This document shows, one piece after another, positions 41,306-54,200 of a DNA stretch of 64,000 nt (positions are counted from its first letter, which is position 1; every line of letters begins with the position of its first letter). The translations under genes and the position numbers were made by a program. The notes below the pieces were generated by a model. It was not told where the DNA came from. It made no database searches and worked only from the letters and a program-made list of their open reading frames with translations. Source of the stretch: JAJYQH01 sp036261615 (GTDB taxonomy: Bacteria; Actinomycetota; Actinomycetes; Propionibacteriales; Propionibacteriaceae); the NCBI GenBank assembly GCA_036261615.1, contig DATAKK010000084.1, positions 56,204 through 120,203 of the forward strand, given 5' to 3'.

Positions 41306-43498
41306 TCAGAGCCGCTCGGCGACGAGGATCCGGGTGCGTTCCGGCAGCACCTGCGGGGCCAGCACGCCCATGGCGGCGAGCTGGCGCCCGGTGAGCACGA
41401 GCGGGTCGGCGACCGGGCGGCCGTCGGGCACGGTGAGCGGAAGTTCGCTCACCCGGTAGCTGGCGTCCGGGTCGAGCCCGGGCAACGGGATCATGCCGAT
41501 GCTCCACGTGGGGGGCAGCTCCAGCAGGGTGAACCCGTAGATCGCCTTCTCGGGCGTGACGACGCCGTGGAGGTAGGCGCCCGGCTGGGGCAGGTCGACG
41601 CGCACCAGCCGACCGGCGTTGAGCACGTCCCGGTTCTGCTTGTACCAGCGGATCCAGTGGCCGAGCCGCTCGATCTCGTGCGGCGTCGCCTGGGCGAGGT
41701 CCCACTCGATGCCGAGGTGCCCGAACACCGCGGTGGCAGCACGGTAGTCGATGTCGTGGTGGCGTCCGGTGGTGTGCGAGGCGCCGGAGGCGATGTGCGA
41801 GCCGAGCATCTCGGGCGGCAGCAGCTGGGTGGTCCACCGCAGCATCTGCTGGCGGTCGGTGGGGTCGATGTTGTCGCTCACCCAGACGCGGTCGCAGTGC
41901 AGCATCACCTCGAGGTCGACCCGTGCGCCGCCGGAGCTGCACGACTCGATCTCCAGGCCGGGGTGGGCGGCCTTGAGCTCGTCGACGAGCCGGTAGAACG
42001 CCAGCGTCTGCTCGTGGACGCCGGGACGCCCGTCCGGGGTGGTGCCCGCGTCGAGCAGGTCGCGGTTGTGGTCCCACTTGATGTAGCCGATGTCGTACTC
42101 GCCGAGGATCGCCAGCATCTGGTCGCGGACGTGCGCGTACGCACCCGGGATGCCGATGTTGAGCACCCACTGGTGCCGCGAGGTGAGCGGCATCCGCCCC
42201 GGGACCTGCATCACCCATTCGGGGTGCGCGCGGGCGAGGTCGGAGTCGGGGTTGATCATCTCGGGTTCGAACCACAGCCCGAACTGCATGCCGTGGCCGG
42301 TCACCGCGTCGACCAGCGGGTGCAGGCCCTGCGGCCACACGTCCGGGCTCACCACCCAGTCGCCGAGCCCCGACCGGTCGTCGCGGCGGGACCCGAACCA
42401 TCCGTCGTCGAGCACGTAGCGCTCGACGCCCAGTTCGGCGGCCCTGGCCGCGAGGTCGATGAGCCGGTCGGCGTCGTGGTCGAAGTACACCGCCTCCCAC
42501 ACGTTGAGGGTGACCGGACGCCGCGCGTCCACCGGTTGGCGGCGGCTGCGCAGGAAGGCGTGGTGGTGCGCGGCGATCTCGTCGAGGCCGGTGCCGTGGT
42601 TGAAGTACAGCCAGGGGGAGCCGTAGCTCTCGCCGTGTCCCAGCAGGATCTCGCCCGGCAGCAGCAACTCCCCGCCGCCCAGCACCTGCTCGCCGGTGAG
42701 CACCTTCTCCGCGTAGGTGACGTGGTTGCCGCTCCAGGCGGTGTGCACGCTCCAGACCTCCCCGGTCGAGAAGCCGAAGCCGGGTTCGCCGAGGTGCAGC
42801 ACGGACGCGGCGTCCGCCCCGGTGCGGCCGTGGCGCCCCTCGCGCAGATGGGTCCCCATCCGCATCGGCATCCGCTGCGGCACCCGCTCCTTGCCCCACC
42901 GGCCGCCGAAGTCCAGCAGCTCGGTGGCCCGCGTCGGCACCGGCAGCGCGAGCGTGAGGCCCTCGAGCAGGTACCCGGGCTCACCGGCGTTGGTGAGCTC
43001 CGCCCGGGCGCGGACGAGCCCGGTCGGCAGCATCTCGAGGGTGAGGACCAGGGCGAGAGCCGTGTCGCGGTCGTCGGCGTGGACGACGAGACGCGCGCCG
43101 TCCCGCGCGTCGACCCTCACCACCTCGTCGCCGGGCAGGGGAGCCTCGTTCAGGCTGATCCGGGTGACGCTGAAGCGGGGCGCCCAGTCGCGCCCGGAGC
43201 GGGAGCCGGTCACACCGGGTCGCCCGGTCCACCCGGTCCACTGCTCGGGGACGACGGCCAGGGCGTACCCCTCGTTGGGCAGGCCGTTGTGCAGGCCGCC
43301 CAGCCCGCTGCCACGCACCGCGTCGTCGAAGCGGGCGGCGTCCAGGGGGCCCAGCGGCGCCCCCCAGTGCACCACCTCGGGCAGCCGGCCGTCGCGGACG
43401 GACAGGACCAGGTCGGTCGTGGGGCTGGTGAGGACGACGCGGGCGCTGAGGACGGGTGCGGCGACGTCGTCGGCGGCCGCGGGCGAGGGAGTCGACAT
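41306..43498 (-). CDS. Alpha-galactosidase, glycoside hydrolase family 36
   Basis: A 730-residue GH36 enzyme. An N-terminal beta-supersandwich precedes the TIM barrel. The barrel has RYVLDDGWFGSRRDDRSGLGDW, the nucleophile in YIKWDHNRDLLDAG, ESCSSGGARVD and the acid/base Asp in VWVSDNIDPTDR. No signal peptide, so it acts on imported alpha-galactosides such as melibiose, raffinose or galactomannan fragments. TAGGTT (reverse complement of 43506-43511) lies 8 bases before the ATG, giving a leaderless start. With the beta-mannosidase 5 kb away it would complete galactomanno-oligosaccharide breakdown. Confidence 0.95.
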   Translation of the reverse strand: MSTPSPAAADDVAAPVLSARVVLTSPTTDLVLSVRDGRLPEVVHWGAPLGPLDAARFDDAVRGSGLGGLHNGLPNEGYALAVVPEQWTGWTGRPGVTGSRSGRDWAPRFSVTRISLNEAPLPGDEVVRVDARDGARLVVHADDRDTALALVLTLEMLPTGLVRARAELTNAGEPGYLLEGLTLALPVPTRATELLDFGGRWGKERVPQRMPMRMGTHLREGRHGRTGADAASVLHLGEPGFGFSTGEVWSVHTAWSGNHVTYAEKVLTGEQVLGGGELLLPGEILLGHGESYGSPWLYFNHGTGLDEIAAHHHAFLRSRRQPVDARRPVTLNVWEAVYFDHDADRLIDLAARAAELGVERYVLDDGWFGSRRDDRSGLGDWVVSPDVWPQGLHPLVDAVTGHGMQFGLWFEPEMINPDSDLARAHPEWVMQVPGRMPLTSRHQWVLNIGIPGAYAHVRDQMLAILGEYDIGYIKWDHNRDLLDAGTTPDGRPGVHEQTLAFYRLVDELKAAHPGLEIESCSSGGARVDLEVMLHCDRVWVSDNIDPTDRQQMLRWTTQLLPPEMLGSHIASGASHTTGRHHDIDYRAATAVFGHLGIEWDLAQATPHEIERLGHWIRWYKQNRDVLNAGRLVRVDLPQPGAYLHGVVTPEKAIYGFTLLELPPTWSIGMIPLPGLDPDASYRVSELPLTVPDGRPVADPLVLTGRQLAAMGVLAPQVLPERTRILVAERL

Positions 43499-43584
43499 GC
43501 CGCCAAACCTATCGAGACGGATCCGCCGTATGCATGCTTGACTCGACCCGTGACCCGTTGCCGACGGGTGGAGAGGGGACCCAG

Positions 43585-44817
43585 GTGAGCGTGGACGAGG
43601 TGCTGGCCGGCTGGGACGCCGTGCAGGGCTGGCAGGAGGATCTCTACCGGCACCTGCACTCCCACCCGGAACTGAGCTTCCAGGAGCTGGAGACGGCCGA
43701 CACGGTCGACCGACACCTCAGGCGGGCCGGGTTCGCCGTCCAGCGCGTCGGTGGGGGAGTGGTCGGCGTCCTGAGCACGGGAACCGGACCCACCGTGCTC
43801 GCCCGGGCGGACATGGACGCCCTTCCCGTGCGCGAGGCGACCGGCCTGCCGTACGCCTCGACCCGCACGGTCACCGGCGCCGACGGCGGCACGCTGCCGG
43901 TCATGCACGCCTGCGGACACGACATGCACGTGGCCGCGGCCGTCGGCGCCGCGGCCCTGCTCGCCGGCCGCCCGGACGCCTGGCGCGGCACATACATCGC
44001 CCTGTTCCAGCCCGCGGAGGAGAACGCCGGCGGTGCGCGCGCCATGCTGGACGCCGGCCTCCTCGACCTCGTGCCCCGCCCCGACGTGTGCGTCGCTCAG
44101 CACGTCCTCACGGCGCCGGACGCCGGTCAGGTGGGCACCCACGCGGGCCCGATGCTGTCGACGGCCGCCAGCCTGCGGGTCACCGTGCACGGGACGGGCT
44201 CCCACGGCTCGATGCCGCACCTGTCGGTCGACCCGGTGGTCATCGCCTCCGCCATCGTCATGCGCCTTCAGACCATCGTGGCCCGGGAGGTCTCGCCGTT
44301 CGACTTCGCCGTCGTCACCGTCGGCAGCGTCCAGGCCGGCACGAGCGCCAACATCATCCCCGCCTCGGCGAGCCTGCTCATCAACATCCGCGCCTACGAC
44401 GACGGGGTTCGGCAGCACCTCGTCGAGGCCATCTCCCGCATCGTGGACGCCGAGTGCCGCGCCTCGCGAGCTCCAGAGGCACCCGAGATCGAGGTGTACG
44501 ACACCTACCCGCTCACCGCCAACGACCCGGAGGTCACCGCCCGGGTCACCCGGGCCTTCCTCGACCACTTCGGCCCCGACCGGGTGGTGAGCGACCTGCC
44601 GGCGGTGACGGCGTCCGAGGACTTCAGCACGATCCCCACCGCCTTCGGCTCCCCCTACACCTACTGGGCCTTCGGGGGCTTCCCGGCGGGGCAGCCCACG
44701 GTGCCGAATCACAACCCGGCCTTCGCCCCGGTCATCCTGCCGACGTTGCGCACCGGCACGGAGGCGCTCGTCGTCGCCGCCCTCGCCTACCTCGGGGAGT
44801 CGGCCCGTGCCGCATGA
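43585..44817 (+). CDS. M20 family metallopeptidase/amidohydrolase
   Basis: A 410-residue di-zinc hydrolase of the M20D group (hippurate, N-acyl amino acid or IAA-conjugate hydrolases). Ligands are visible in RADMDALPVRE, HACGHDMHVAA and FQPAEENAGGARAML; the inserted dimerisation domain contains GTGSHGSMPHLSVDPV, and the last ligand is in PNHNPAF. Substrate unknown. The GTG at 43585 follows GGAGAGGGGA with good spacing; an ATG at 43534 is open but lacks a ribosome site. Its end overlaps the next gene by 11 bases. Confidence 0.9.
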   Translation: MSVDEVLAGWDAVQGWQEDLYRHLHSHPELSFQELETADTVDRHLRRAGFAVQRVGGGVVGVLSTGTGPTVLARADMDALPVREATGLPYASTRTVTGADGGTLPVMHACGHDMHVAAAVGAAALLAGRPDAWRGTYIALFQPAEENAGGARAMLDAGLLDLVPRPDVCVAQHVLTAPDAGQVGTHAGPMLSTAASLRVTVHGTGSHGSMPHLSVDPVVIASAIVMRLQTIVAREVSPFDFAVVTVGSVQAGTSANIIPASASLLINIRAYDDGVRQHLVEAISRIVDAECRASRAPEAPEIEVYDTYPLTANDPEVTARVTRAFLDHFGPDRVVSDLPAVTASEDFSTIPTAFGSPYTYWAFGGFPAGQPTVPNHNPAFAPVILPTLRTGTEALVVAALAYLGESARAA

Positions 44818-45493
44818 CGTGAGCCTCATGTTCCGGGTGGTCGACCTGTCGGGCGTGCTGCTCAACGGCATCCTCGGCGGCATGGTGGCACGGGAGCGGC
44901 GCTTCGACATCGTCGGCTTCGTCCTGCTCGCCATCGTCTCGGCGCTCGGCGGCGGCCTGATGCGCGACGTACTGCTCCAGGCCGGGCGCCCGCTCGCGCT
45001 CACCGACCCCCATTACCTGCTCTTCGCTCTCGCCGGGGCCGTCATCGCCTACGTCGTCAACCTGCGCGGACGGCTGTGGAACATCCTCTTCCCGGTCGCC
45101 GACGCGCTCGCGCTGGGCACCTGGGCGGCCACGGGCGCCACCCGGTCGCTGCAGGTGGGCGTCGGCTGGCTCCCCGCGCTGTTCCTCGGCCTCGCCACCG
45201 CGGTGGGCGGCGGCTCCATCCGCGACGTCGCGGTCGGACGGGTGCCGGCGATCTTCGGTGGCAACCGGTTGTACGCCGTCCCCGCGATGCTGTCGGCCGC
45301 CATCATCGTCGTGGGGCACGAACTGCGACTGTCGAGCCAGACGGGCCTCGTGGTCGCGGCCCTCGCCGGCGCCGCGCTGGCCCTGGCCGCTCACATCTTC
45401 GGCTGGGGCCTGCCGGTGCACGGCGACGGCACCCTCACCGGGCTCCGCGGCAGGTTCGGCCCGCGGGCACAGCGGGGACGCCGAAGCCCCTAA
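44807..45493 (+). CDS. TRIC-like cation channel family protein (UPF0126)
   Basis: A 228-residue membrane protein with two similar halves, each with glycine-rich turns: SALGGGLMRDVLLQ and TAVGGGSIRDVAVGRVP. Seven hydrophobic segments are expected for this family, related to trimeric intracellular cation channels. Bacterial members conduct K+ and may balance charge. The start is GTG at 44807, overlapping the M20 gene by 11 bases; an internal ATG at 44828 is possible. The C-terminal tail is basic. Confidence 0.88.
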   Translation: MPHDVSLMFRVVDLSGVLLNGILGGMVARERRFDIVGFVLLAIVSALGGGLMRDVLLQAGRPLALTDPHYLLFALAGAVIAYVVNLRGRLWNILFPVADALALGTWAATGATRSLQVGVGWLPALFLGLATAVGGGSIRDVAVGRVPAIFGGNRLYAVPAMLSAAIIVVGHELRLSSQTGLVVAALAGAALALAAHIFGWGLPVHGDGTLTGLRGRFGPRAQRGRRSP

Positions 45494-45599
45494 TGGCGGC
45501 CCGACGGGCGCCCGCACGCGACGTCCGCCCTAGTCGTGCCCGGGCGACCAACTCGACCCCGACGGCTCCCTGGAGGGGCCCCACGGATAGCGTTGTTCC

Positions 45600-47443
45600 A
45601 TGACTGAATCACCGCTGTCATTGGCCGGTGACTTCGCCCAGCCCACCCGTGAGGAGTGGGAGTCGGAGGTCCTCAAGGTCCTCAACCGGCGTCGTCCCCC
45701 AGGCAAGGAACTCTCCCTCGATCAGGCGCTGGCCCGGCTGCGCACCACCACGGTCGACGGCCTCACCATCGAGCCGCTGTACGTCGACACCGACCAGCCG
45801 CTGGGCTACCCGGGGGTCATGCCCTTCACCAGGGGCAACAAGGTCAAGTCCGGGGCGATGACCGGGTGGGACGCCGCCGCGCTGCACGAGGACCCCGACG
45901 TCACCTTCACCAACGACGAGGTGCTGCGCGACCTCGCCAACGGCGCCACGAGCATCTGGCTGCGGGTCGACCCCGACGCCGTCGCGCCCGACGAGGTCGC
46001 GGCCGCGCTCGCCGGCGTCCGGCCCGAGCTCGCCCCGGTGCGGGTGTCCAGCCGCACCGACCAGGACGCCGCCGCGCTGGCGCTCGCCGACTTCTGGCTG
46101 GCCAGCGGCCGCGCCGACGAGGTGATGGGCAACCTCGGCCTCGACGCGATGAGCCTCGCGGTGCTCAGCGGCACCGTCCCCGACCTGTCCCTGCACCGGG
46201 TGTGGGTCGAGCGGGCGCGCCAGGAGTTCCCGAAGGCCCGCGCGCTGGTCGTCGACACGCTCGCCCTGCACAACGCCGGCGCCGGCGACGTCGACGAGGT
46301 CGCCTACGCGATCGCGACCGGGGTCGAGTACCTGCGCGATCTGGCCTCCGCCGGCGTCCCGGCCGCCGAGGCCGCCCGGCAGATCCTGTTCCGGCTGGCG
46401 GCCACCGACGACCAGTTCACGACCATCGCCAAGTTCCGGGCGCTGCGGCGGCTGTGGGCGCGCGTGCTCGAGGTGCTCGGCGTGCCCGAAGCGCAGCGCG
46501 GGGCGGTCACGCACGCGGTCACCAGCTGGCGGATGATCACCCGCGACGACCCCTACGTGAACCTGCTCCGCGGCACCATCGCCGCGTTCTCGGCGGCCGT
46601 CGGCGACGCCGAGATCCTCACCGTGCTGCCCTTCGACACGGCGCACGGGCTGCCCACCAAGGCGTCGCGGCGGTTCGCCCGCAACACCCAGCTGGTGGCC
46701 ATGGAGGAGTCGAACATCGGCCGGGTCAACGACCCCGCCGGCGGCTCCTACTACGTCGAGCAACTCACCGACCAGGTCGCGCTCAAGGCCTGGTCGAAGT
46801 TCCAGGCGCTCGAAAGGGCCGGCGGCATGGGGGTCGCGGTCGCCACCGGAGCGGTGCGCGACCAGGTGGCGGCCACCGTCGCCGAGCGGGCGAAGCGGCT
46901 GGCCACCCGCAAGCAGCCGATCACCGGGGTCAGCACCTTCCCGTTGCAGTCGGAGCGTGACGTCGAGGTGCGCACGCGTCCCGAGGCGCCGGTTCCGGCC
47001 GGACTCGCACCCCACCGCGACAGCGAGGTGTTCGAGGCCCTCCGCGACCGCGCCGCCGCCTCCCGCACCACGGTGTTCCTCGCCTGCCTGGGCGAGCGAC
47101 GCGACTTCGGCCCGCGGGAGCAATTCACGAGCAACCTCTGCCTCGTGGCGGGGCTGAACGCGCCCGAGAGCGAGGGCGGCACCCCGGACGAGATCGCGCG
47201 CCAGGTCCTGGCGGCGGACGCCCGGATGGTCATCCTCTGTTCCTCGGCGAAGGTCTACGCGGAGCAGGCGGTCACGGTCGCCCGCACCCTCAAGGCCGCC
47301 GGCGTCGAGACCGTCCACATCGCCGGACGCCGGGCCGAAACCGGCTCGCCCGAGGCCGACGACGTCATCGACGGCGAGGTGTTCGACGGCATGAATGTCG
47401 TCGACTTCCTCGCCTCCACCCTCGACCTGTTGGGAGCAGCGAA

Positions 47444-47447
<4 letters not shown>
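45600..47447 (+). CDS. mutA: Methylmalonyl-CoA mutase small (beta) subunit
   Basis: A 615-residue non-catalytic partner of MutB. The TIM-barrel half resembles the catalytic chain (TIEPLYVDTDQPLGYPGVMPFTRG, then SRRFARNTQLVAMEESNIGRVNDPAGGSYYVE). The C-terminal cobalamin-like domain lacks the DxHxxG motif that binds the cobalt ligand, having RRDFGPREQF in its place, as expected for the inactive subunit. TAGCGT (45588-45593) is placed so that +1 falls exactly on the ATG. Its stop overlaps the mutB start (ATGA). No cobalamin riboswitch is visible in the 106 bases upstream. Confidence 0.95.
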
Positions 47448-49702
<2,255 letters not shown>

Positions 49703-49708
49703 TGCCCG

Positions 49709-50749
49709 GTGACCGTGTCGTCACGTCGCCGGTTGGGGGCCGCTGAACTCGCCGAGGGAGTCCTCGGGGGCCAGCGGCCCCTCATCGCCCGCGCCATCAC
49801 CCTCGTGGAGTCGACCAACCCGGCCCATCACGAGCAGGCCCGCGAGCTGGTCCGGCTGCTGCGCCCGCATTCGGGCAACTCGGTGCGGGTCGGGATCACC
49901 GGCGTCCCCGGCGCCGGGAAGTCGACCTTCATCGACGCGCTCGGCACGCGGCTCATCGAGCAGGGCCATCGGGTCGCGGTGCTGGCCGTCGACCCGTCGA
50001 GCTCGCGCACCGGGGGCTCGATCCTCGGCGACCGCACGCGGATGGCGCAGCTGGCGGCGTCCGACCACGCCTTCGTGCGACCGTCCCCGAGCGGTGGCCA
50101 GCTGGGCGGTGTGGCCAGAGCCACCCGCGAGTCGATGATCATCGTCGAGGCGGCCGGTTACGACACCGTCCTCGTCGAGACCGTCGGCGTGGGCCAGTCC
50201 GAGGTCACGGTGGCGGGGATGGTCGACACGTTCCTGCTCATCACCCTCGCCCGGGCCGGCGACCAGTTGCAGGGCATCAAGCGCGGCATCCTCGAACTCG
50301 CCGACGTCATCACCGTCAACAAGGCCGACGGCGACCACGAATCCGAGGCCCGGGTGGCGGCCCGGGAACTCCGGGTGGCGATGAAGCTCATCACCTCCGA
50401 TCCCCACGCCGTGCGGCCGCCGGTGCTCACCAGTTCGTCGTTCACCGGCAAGGGCCTCGACGAGGTGTGGCAGGCGGTGCTGAGTCACCGGGCGATGCTG
50501 CAGGAATCCGGCGGCCTCGAGACGAGACGCCGTGAGCAGCAGCTGTCGTGGCTGGCCGCGCTGGTCGAGGAGGACGTGCTCGGCGCGGTCAAGCGATCGC
50601 CCGCAGTGCGGGAGATCCGCGACCACATCCGCCAGCGGGTGGCGTCGGGGGAGATGTCGGCGATCGAGGGGTCGGAACTGCTCGTGCGGGCCTTCGTCCG
50701 CGATGTCCCGCACCTGTGGCCGTCGTACTGGGGCGACGCGACGTCCTAG
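49709..50749 (+). CDS. meaB: MeaB/ArgK-type G3E GTPase, methylmalonyl-CoA mutase chaperone
   Basis: A 346-residue GTPase that loads and protects the adenosylcobalamin of the mutase. P-loop GVPGAGKSTFIDALG, the G3E-type AVDPSSSRTGGSILGDRTRM, ETVGVGQSE (the switch motif), and base-recognition NKAD are all present. GTG start at 49709, six bases after mutB, so mutA-mutB-meaB is one operon. Its TAG stop shares a CTAG tetranucleotide with the convergent acetyltransferase gene. Confidence 0.96.
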   Translation: MTVSSRRRLGAAELAEGVLGGQRPLIARAITLVESTNPAHHEQARELVRLLRPHSGNSVRVGITGVPGAGKSTFIDALGTRLIEQGHRVAVLAVDPSSSRTGGSILGDRTRMAQLAASDHAFVRPSPSGGQLGGVARATRESMIIVEAAGYDTVLVETVGVGQSEVTVAGMVDTFLLITLARAGDQLQGIKRGILELADVITVNKADGDHESEARVAARELRVAMKLITSDPHAVRPPVLTSSSFTGKGLDEVWQAVLSHRAMLQESGGLETRRREQQLSWLAALVEEDVLGAVKRSPAVREIRDHIRQRVASGEMSAIEGSELLVRAFVRDVPHLWPSYWGDATS

Positions 50750-51180
50750 TCGTTCGGCAGTTCGTAGACGGCGTCCGACTGCTCGGCGTGCGCGCCCACC
50801 GCCGCGTAGAAGCCCGCGGTGATCGGGCTCACCGGGGAGACCAGCCAGAGCTTCGACACCCGTCCGACCTCCTTCTTGAACGCCTTGATGAGCTGCGAGC
50901 CCAGGCCGCGGCGCTGGTAGTCGGGCCACACCTCCAGCACGTAGAGGTTGGCCATCGGGGCGTCGTCGGGCCGGCTGAGGACGTAGCCGTAGGCGAAGCC
51001 GACGAGCGACTCCCCGGCGAACGCCCCGACCGCGACGACCGCGGGATCGCGCAGGAAGACCTCGGCCGCGTTGGTCACCGCCGACCGGCCCAGGTGCGTG
51101 ACGGCCTGCTCGACCCAGGACTCGTCGCCCGGCGTGAGTACCCGGACCACGGGGTCGTCGCCGGTGGGAATGTCGCTCAT
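50746..51180 (-). CDS. GNAT family N-acetyltransferase
   Basis: A 144-residue acetyltransferase with the GNAT core: FAGESLVGFAYGYVLSR, NLYVLEVWPDYQRRGLGSQLIKAFKKEV (motif A, R/Q-x-x-G-x-G/A) and the C-terminal LWLVSPVSPITAGFYAAVGA. Substrate unknown. TAGCAT (reverse complement of 51188-51193) is 8 bases before the ATG. It converges on meaB, and both stop codons use the palindrome CTAG (50746-50749). Whether it acetylates a nearby enzyme is speculation. Confidence 0.85.
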   Translation of the reverse strand: MSDIPTGDDPVVRVLTPGDESWVEQAVTHLGRSAVTNAAEVFLRDPAVVAVGAFAGESLVGFAYGYVLSRPDDAPMANLYVLEVWPDYQRRGLGSQLIKAFKKEVGRVSKLWLVSPVSPITAGFYAAVGAHAEQSDAVYELPND

Positions 51181-51202
51181 GCCCCTGATGCTATGCCGCG
51201 GG

Positions 51203-54200
51203 TCAACGCGCCGATCGGAGGGTCGAGATGATCCTCGGACGCAGCTCGGCCACGCTGATCACATCGTCGACCGAGCCCACCTCGACGGCCCGCTGGATGT
51301 TGTGCACGGCGTCGAACTCGGCCGCCAGCGCCGAGATCATCTCGGCCCGGACGCTCTGGCGCACCTCGGCGAGCTGCGCCCGCACCGCCGCCCGCTGGGA
51401 GTCGGGCGCGGTCGCCGACTGGTCGCGCAGTGTCGCCACCCGGGGGTCGGCCTCCGTGCGCCGGGTCACCTCGCGGGAGAACACGACGGCGGCCGCGGGG
51501 GCGCCTCCGATCACCGAGGCGTAGGAGCCTTCGAGCGCGAGCACGGTCATGTTCGGGTTGAGCGCCTTGGAGAAGACGACGAACGCGCCGCCGTGGTAGC
51601 GGGAGATGACGACGAAGACGATCGGCCCGCGGAAGTTGACGATGGCCCGTCCGATCTCCGCGCCGTACTCCAACTGGAGTTGGCGCATCGACTCGGGGGA
51701 CCCGTCGAAGCCCGACAGGTTGGCGAGCACGACGAGCGGCCGGTTGCCGCTGGCGGCGTTGATCGCGCGCGCCGTCTTCTTGGACGACCGCGGGAACAGC
51801 GTGCCCGCCGTGAAGGTGTCGGGACCGTCGGCGGGGAGGTACCCGGCGCGCGGGACCGACTTCGACTCGATGCCGATCATGGTGATCGGCATGCCGCCGA
51901 TCGTCGTGTCGAACACGACCGAGGTGTCGGCGTCGGCCATGCCCGACCACCGCTCGAGCGGCTCGTGGTCGGCGTCCCCGACCGCCCGCATGACGGTGCG
52001 GATGTCGAACGGCTTCTTCCGGTCGGGGTTCTTCTCGACCGAGAAGATGTCGCCGACCGTCGCGAAGTCGCTGCCCTCCAGGGAGTGCGGCGCCGACGAG
52101 ACGTCGCGGTCGTCCGGGTCGGACGTGACGACGTCGCGCGGGCGGCCCTCCCCTGGCCGGACGTAGGTGTGGTCGTAGTGCCGCATGAGGATGGCCTGCG
52201 CGCCGGCGAGGTCCTTCGCCCAGTACTGCGCCTGCCCGTTCGGCCCCATCACCCGGTCGTAGCCGCCGATGCCGAAGTTGTCCTCGGCCGACACGCCGCC
52301 GGAGAAGTCGAGCGACTGCTTGCCGGTGAGAACCATCGCGCTGTCGGGGGTCATGACGAGGATGCCCTTGGTGTGCATGAGCATCGTCGCCTCGGCGTTC
52401 CAGTACGGCTGCGCGCCGACGTTGATGCCGGCCACGATGACGTTGATCTCCCCGCCGGCCTGGGTGAACTCGACGATGTGCTTGAGCGCCCACGCGACGG
52501 CGTCCATGTTCTCGGTGCCGGAGTCCATCGCGATCCGGGCCCCGGACGACAGGGTGAACCAGTCGAGCGGGACGCCGAGCTCCGCCGCCAGGTCGAGGGC
52601 GGCCACGATCCGGGCCGCCTCCGCCCGCCCGATCGAGCCGAGCGCCTTGAGCGGGTCGCCGAAGATGACGATCCGGTGCACGCCCTCGGGATGGGTCGGC
52701 GTGGGGGTGGACACATCGGCGCAGATGATGCCGGCGGTGTTGCGGCCGGGTTCGCGGTCGACGGGCACGAGCCGGCCGGTGTCGTCGAGGTCGAGCTCCT
52801 GGGCGGTGCCGCGCGAGCTCGCGACCAGGCCGAACAGCTCGTAGGGGTAGACGAGGCCGCGCCGGCGGGCCCGGAGCACGAGGTCGTCGTAGCGGCTGGC
52901 CTCGGCGAGCGGTTCGGTGGGCGGGTCCTGGATCTGGAACCGGACACCGAAGCCGGGCTGGTGGCTGAACCGCACCACCGTGGGCACGGCGGTGTCGGAG
53001 CCGGGCCGGGTGACGACCGACTGGATGCAGACCTCGGTGATGCCGGCGTCCGCGGTGATCGGCGCGAGGGCGCGCTCGATGTTGGTGAGATTGCGCAGGT
53101 CGACGTCGAACTCGCCCCACACGTGGATCCACACGTGGTTGTGGTCGAGCTGTCGGCGGGGGCCGGCTGAGGCGCGGGCGCGGCGGACGGCGTCCACCGC
53201 GTTGATCAGCGCACGCTCGAGGTGGGGGAGACCCGCCACCTGGCCGCGCGGGTCGCGCATGATCGACAGCCGGCGCACCTGGGCCAGCGCGACCAGCCGC
53301 TGGTCCTCCGGGTTGGTCTTGGCGGTCGCCTCGAGCAGCAGGACGTTCCCTTGCGCGTCCAGGCGGCGGAGGTCGAAGTTCGACAACCGCCACAGGTTGA
53401 GCTGGCGGCCGACCATCGGGTGGACGCCGCGGCTGATCCGGTCCTCCTCGGCGCGTCCCTCGGCCACGGGCCGGAAGGTGAAGTAGCGGACGTGGCCGTG
53501 CTCGATCGGGAGCACGGCGATCGCGACCCGGCGCAACTGGGTGAAGAACGGCATCGCCTCGAGGGCCCTGGCGAGGGCCGCCGCCTGGACGTCGCCGCTC
53601 TCGTCGATCCGCAGCGTCGTGAGGTAGAGGTCGACGACCGCCTCCTGCTCCTCGCCCCGGCGGCCGACCTGATCGCCGAGCTGGCCGATCAGCTCGCCCG
53701 TGCCGAGGAACTCCTCCAGGGTGCCGATCGCCGACACGAGGCGGGTGGGACGCCCGCCGATGACGTAGTCCGCGCTCAGCATGGCCCGGCCCGTCACCGG
53801 CTCGTCGTGGACGTGACTCAGCTGGAAGCCGCGGTAGTGGCGCTCGGCGAGGATGCCGAGCAGCGGCTCCTCGGCCGGGGTGTCGGAGCCCTGGGTGCGG
53901 GTGAGGAAGCCGACGAGGCGATCGGGGGCGGCGACCAGCTCCTCGGTGACCGCGCGCTTGGTCGGCCCGTCGGGCAGGGCGCGGAGGTGCTCGAGCAGTT
54001 CCGGCACCTGCGCCAGGGCGGCTGCCTGCTCCGCCTCGATGGCCGGGCGGTCGAACCAGTAGTAGCGGATCGACCGGGCCAGGTCTCCGACCGTCGGGAA
54101 GCGCCGCTGGGTGGCGAGGGTGAGCCGGTCGAGCATCTCGCGCACGTCGGGGGACGCCGTCCGCGGCCGGGTCTCGGAACTCCACCGCTGCAGCAGTCCG

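Noticed and set aside
45494..45599. Cobalamin riboswitch before mutA
   Set aside because: The gap is too short, no B12-box-like sequence is visible, and the -10 box implies a leaderless mutA mRNA.
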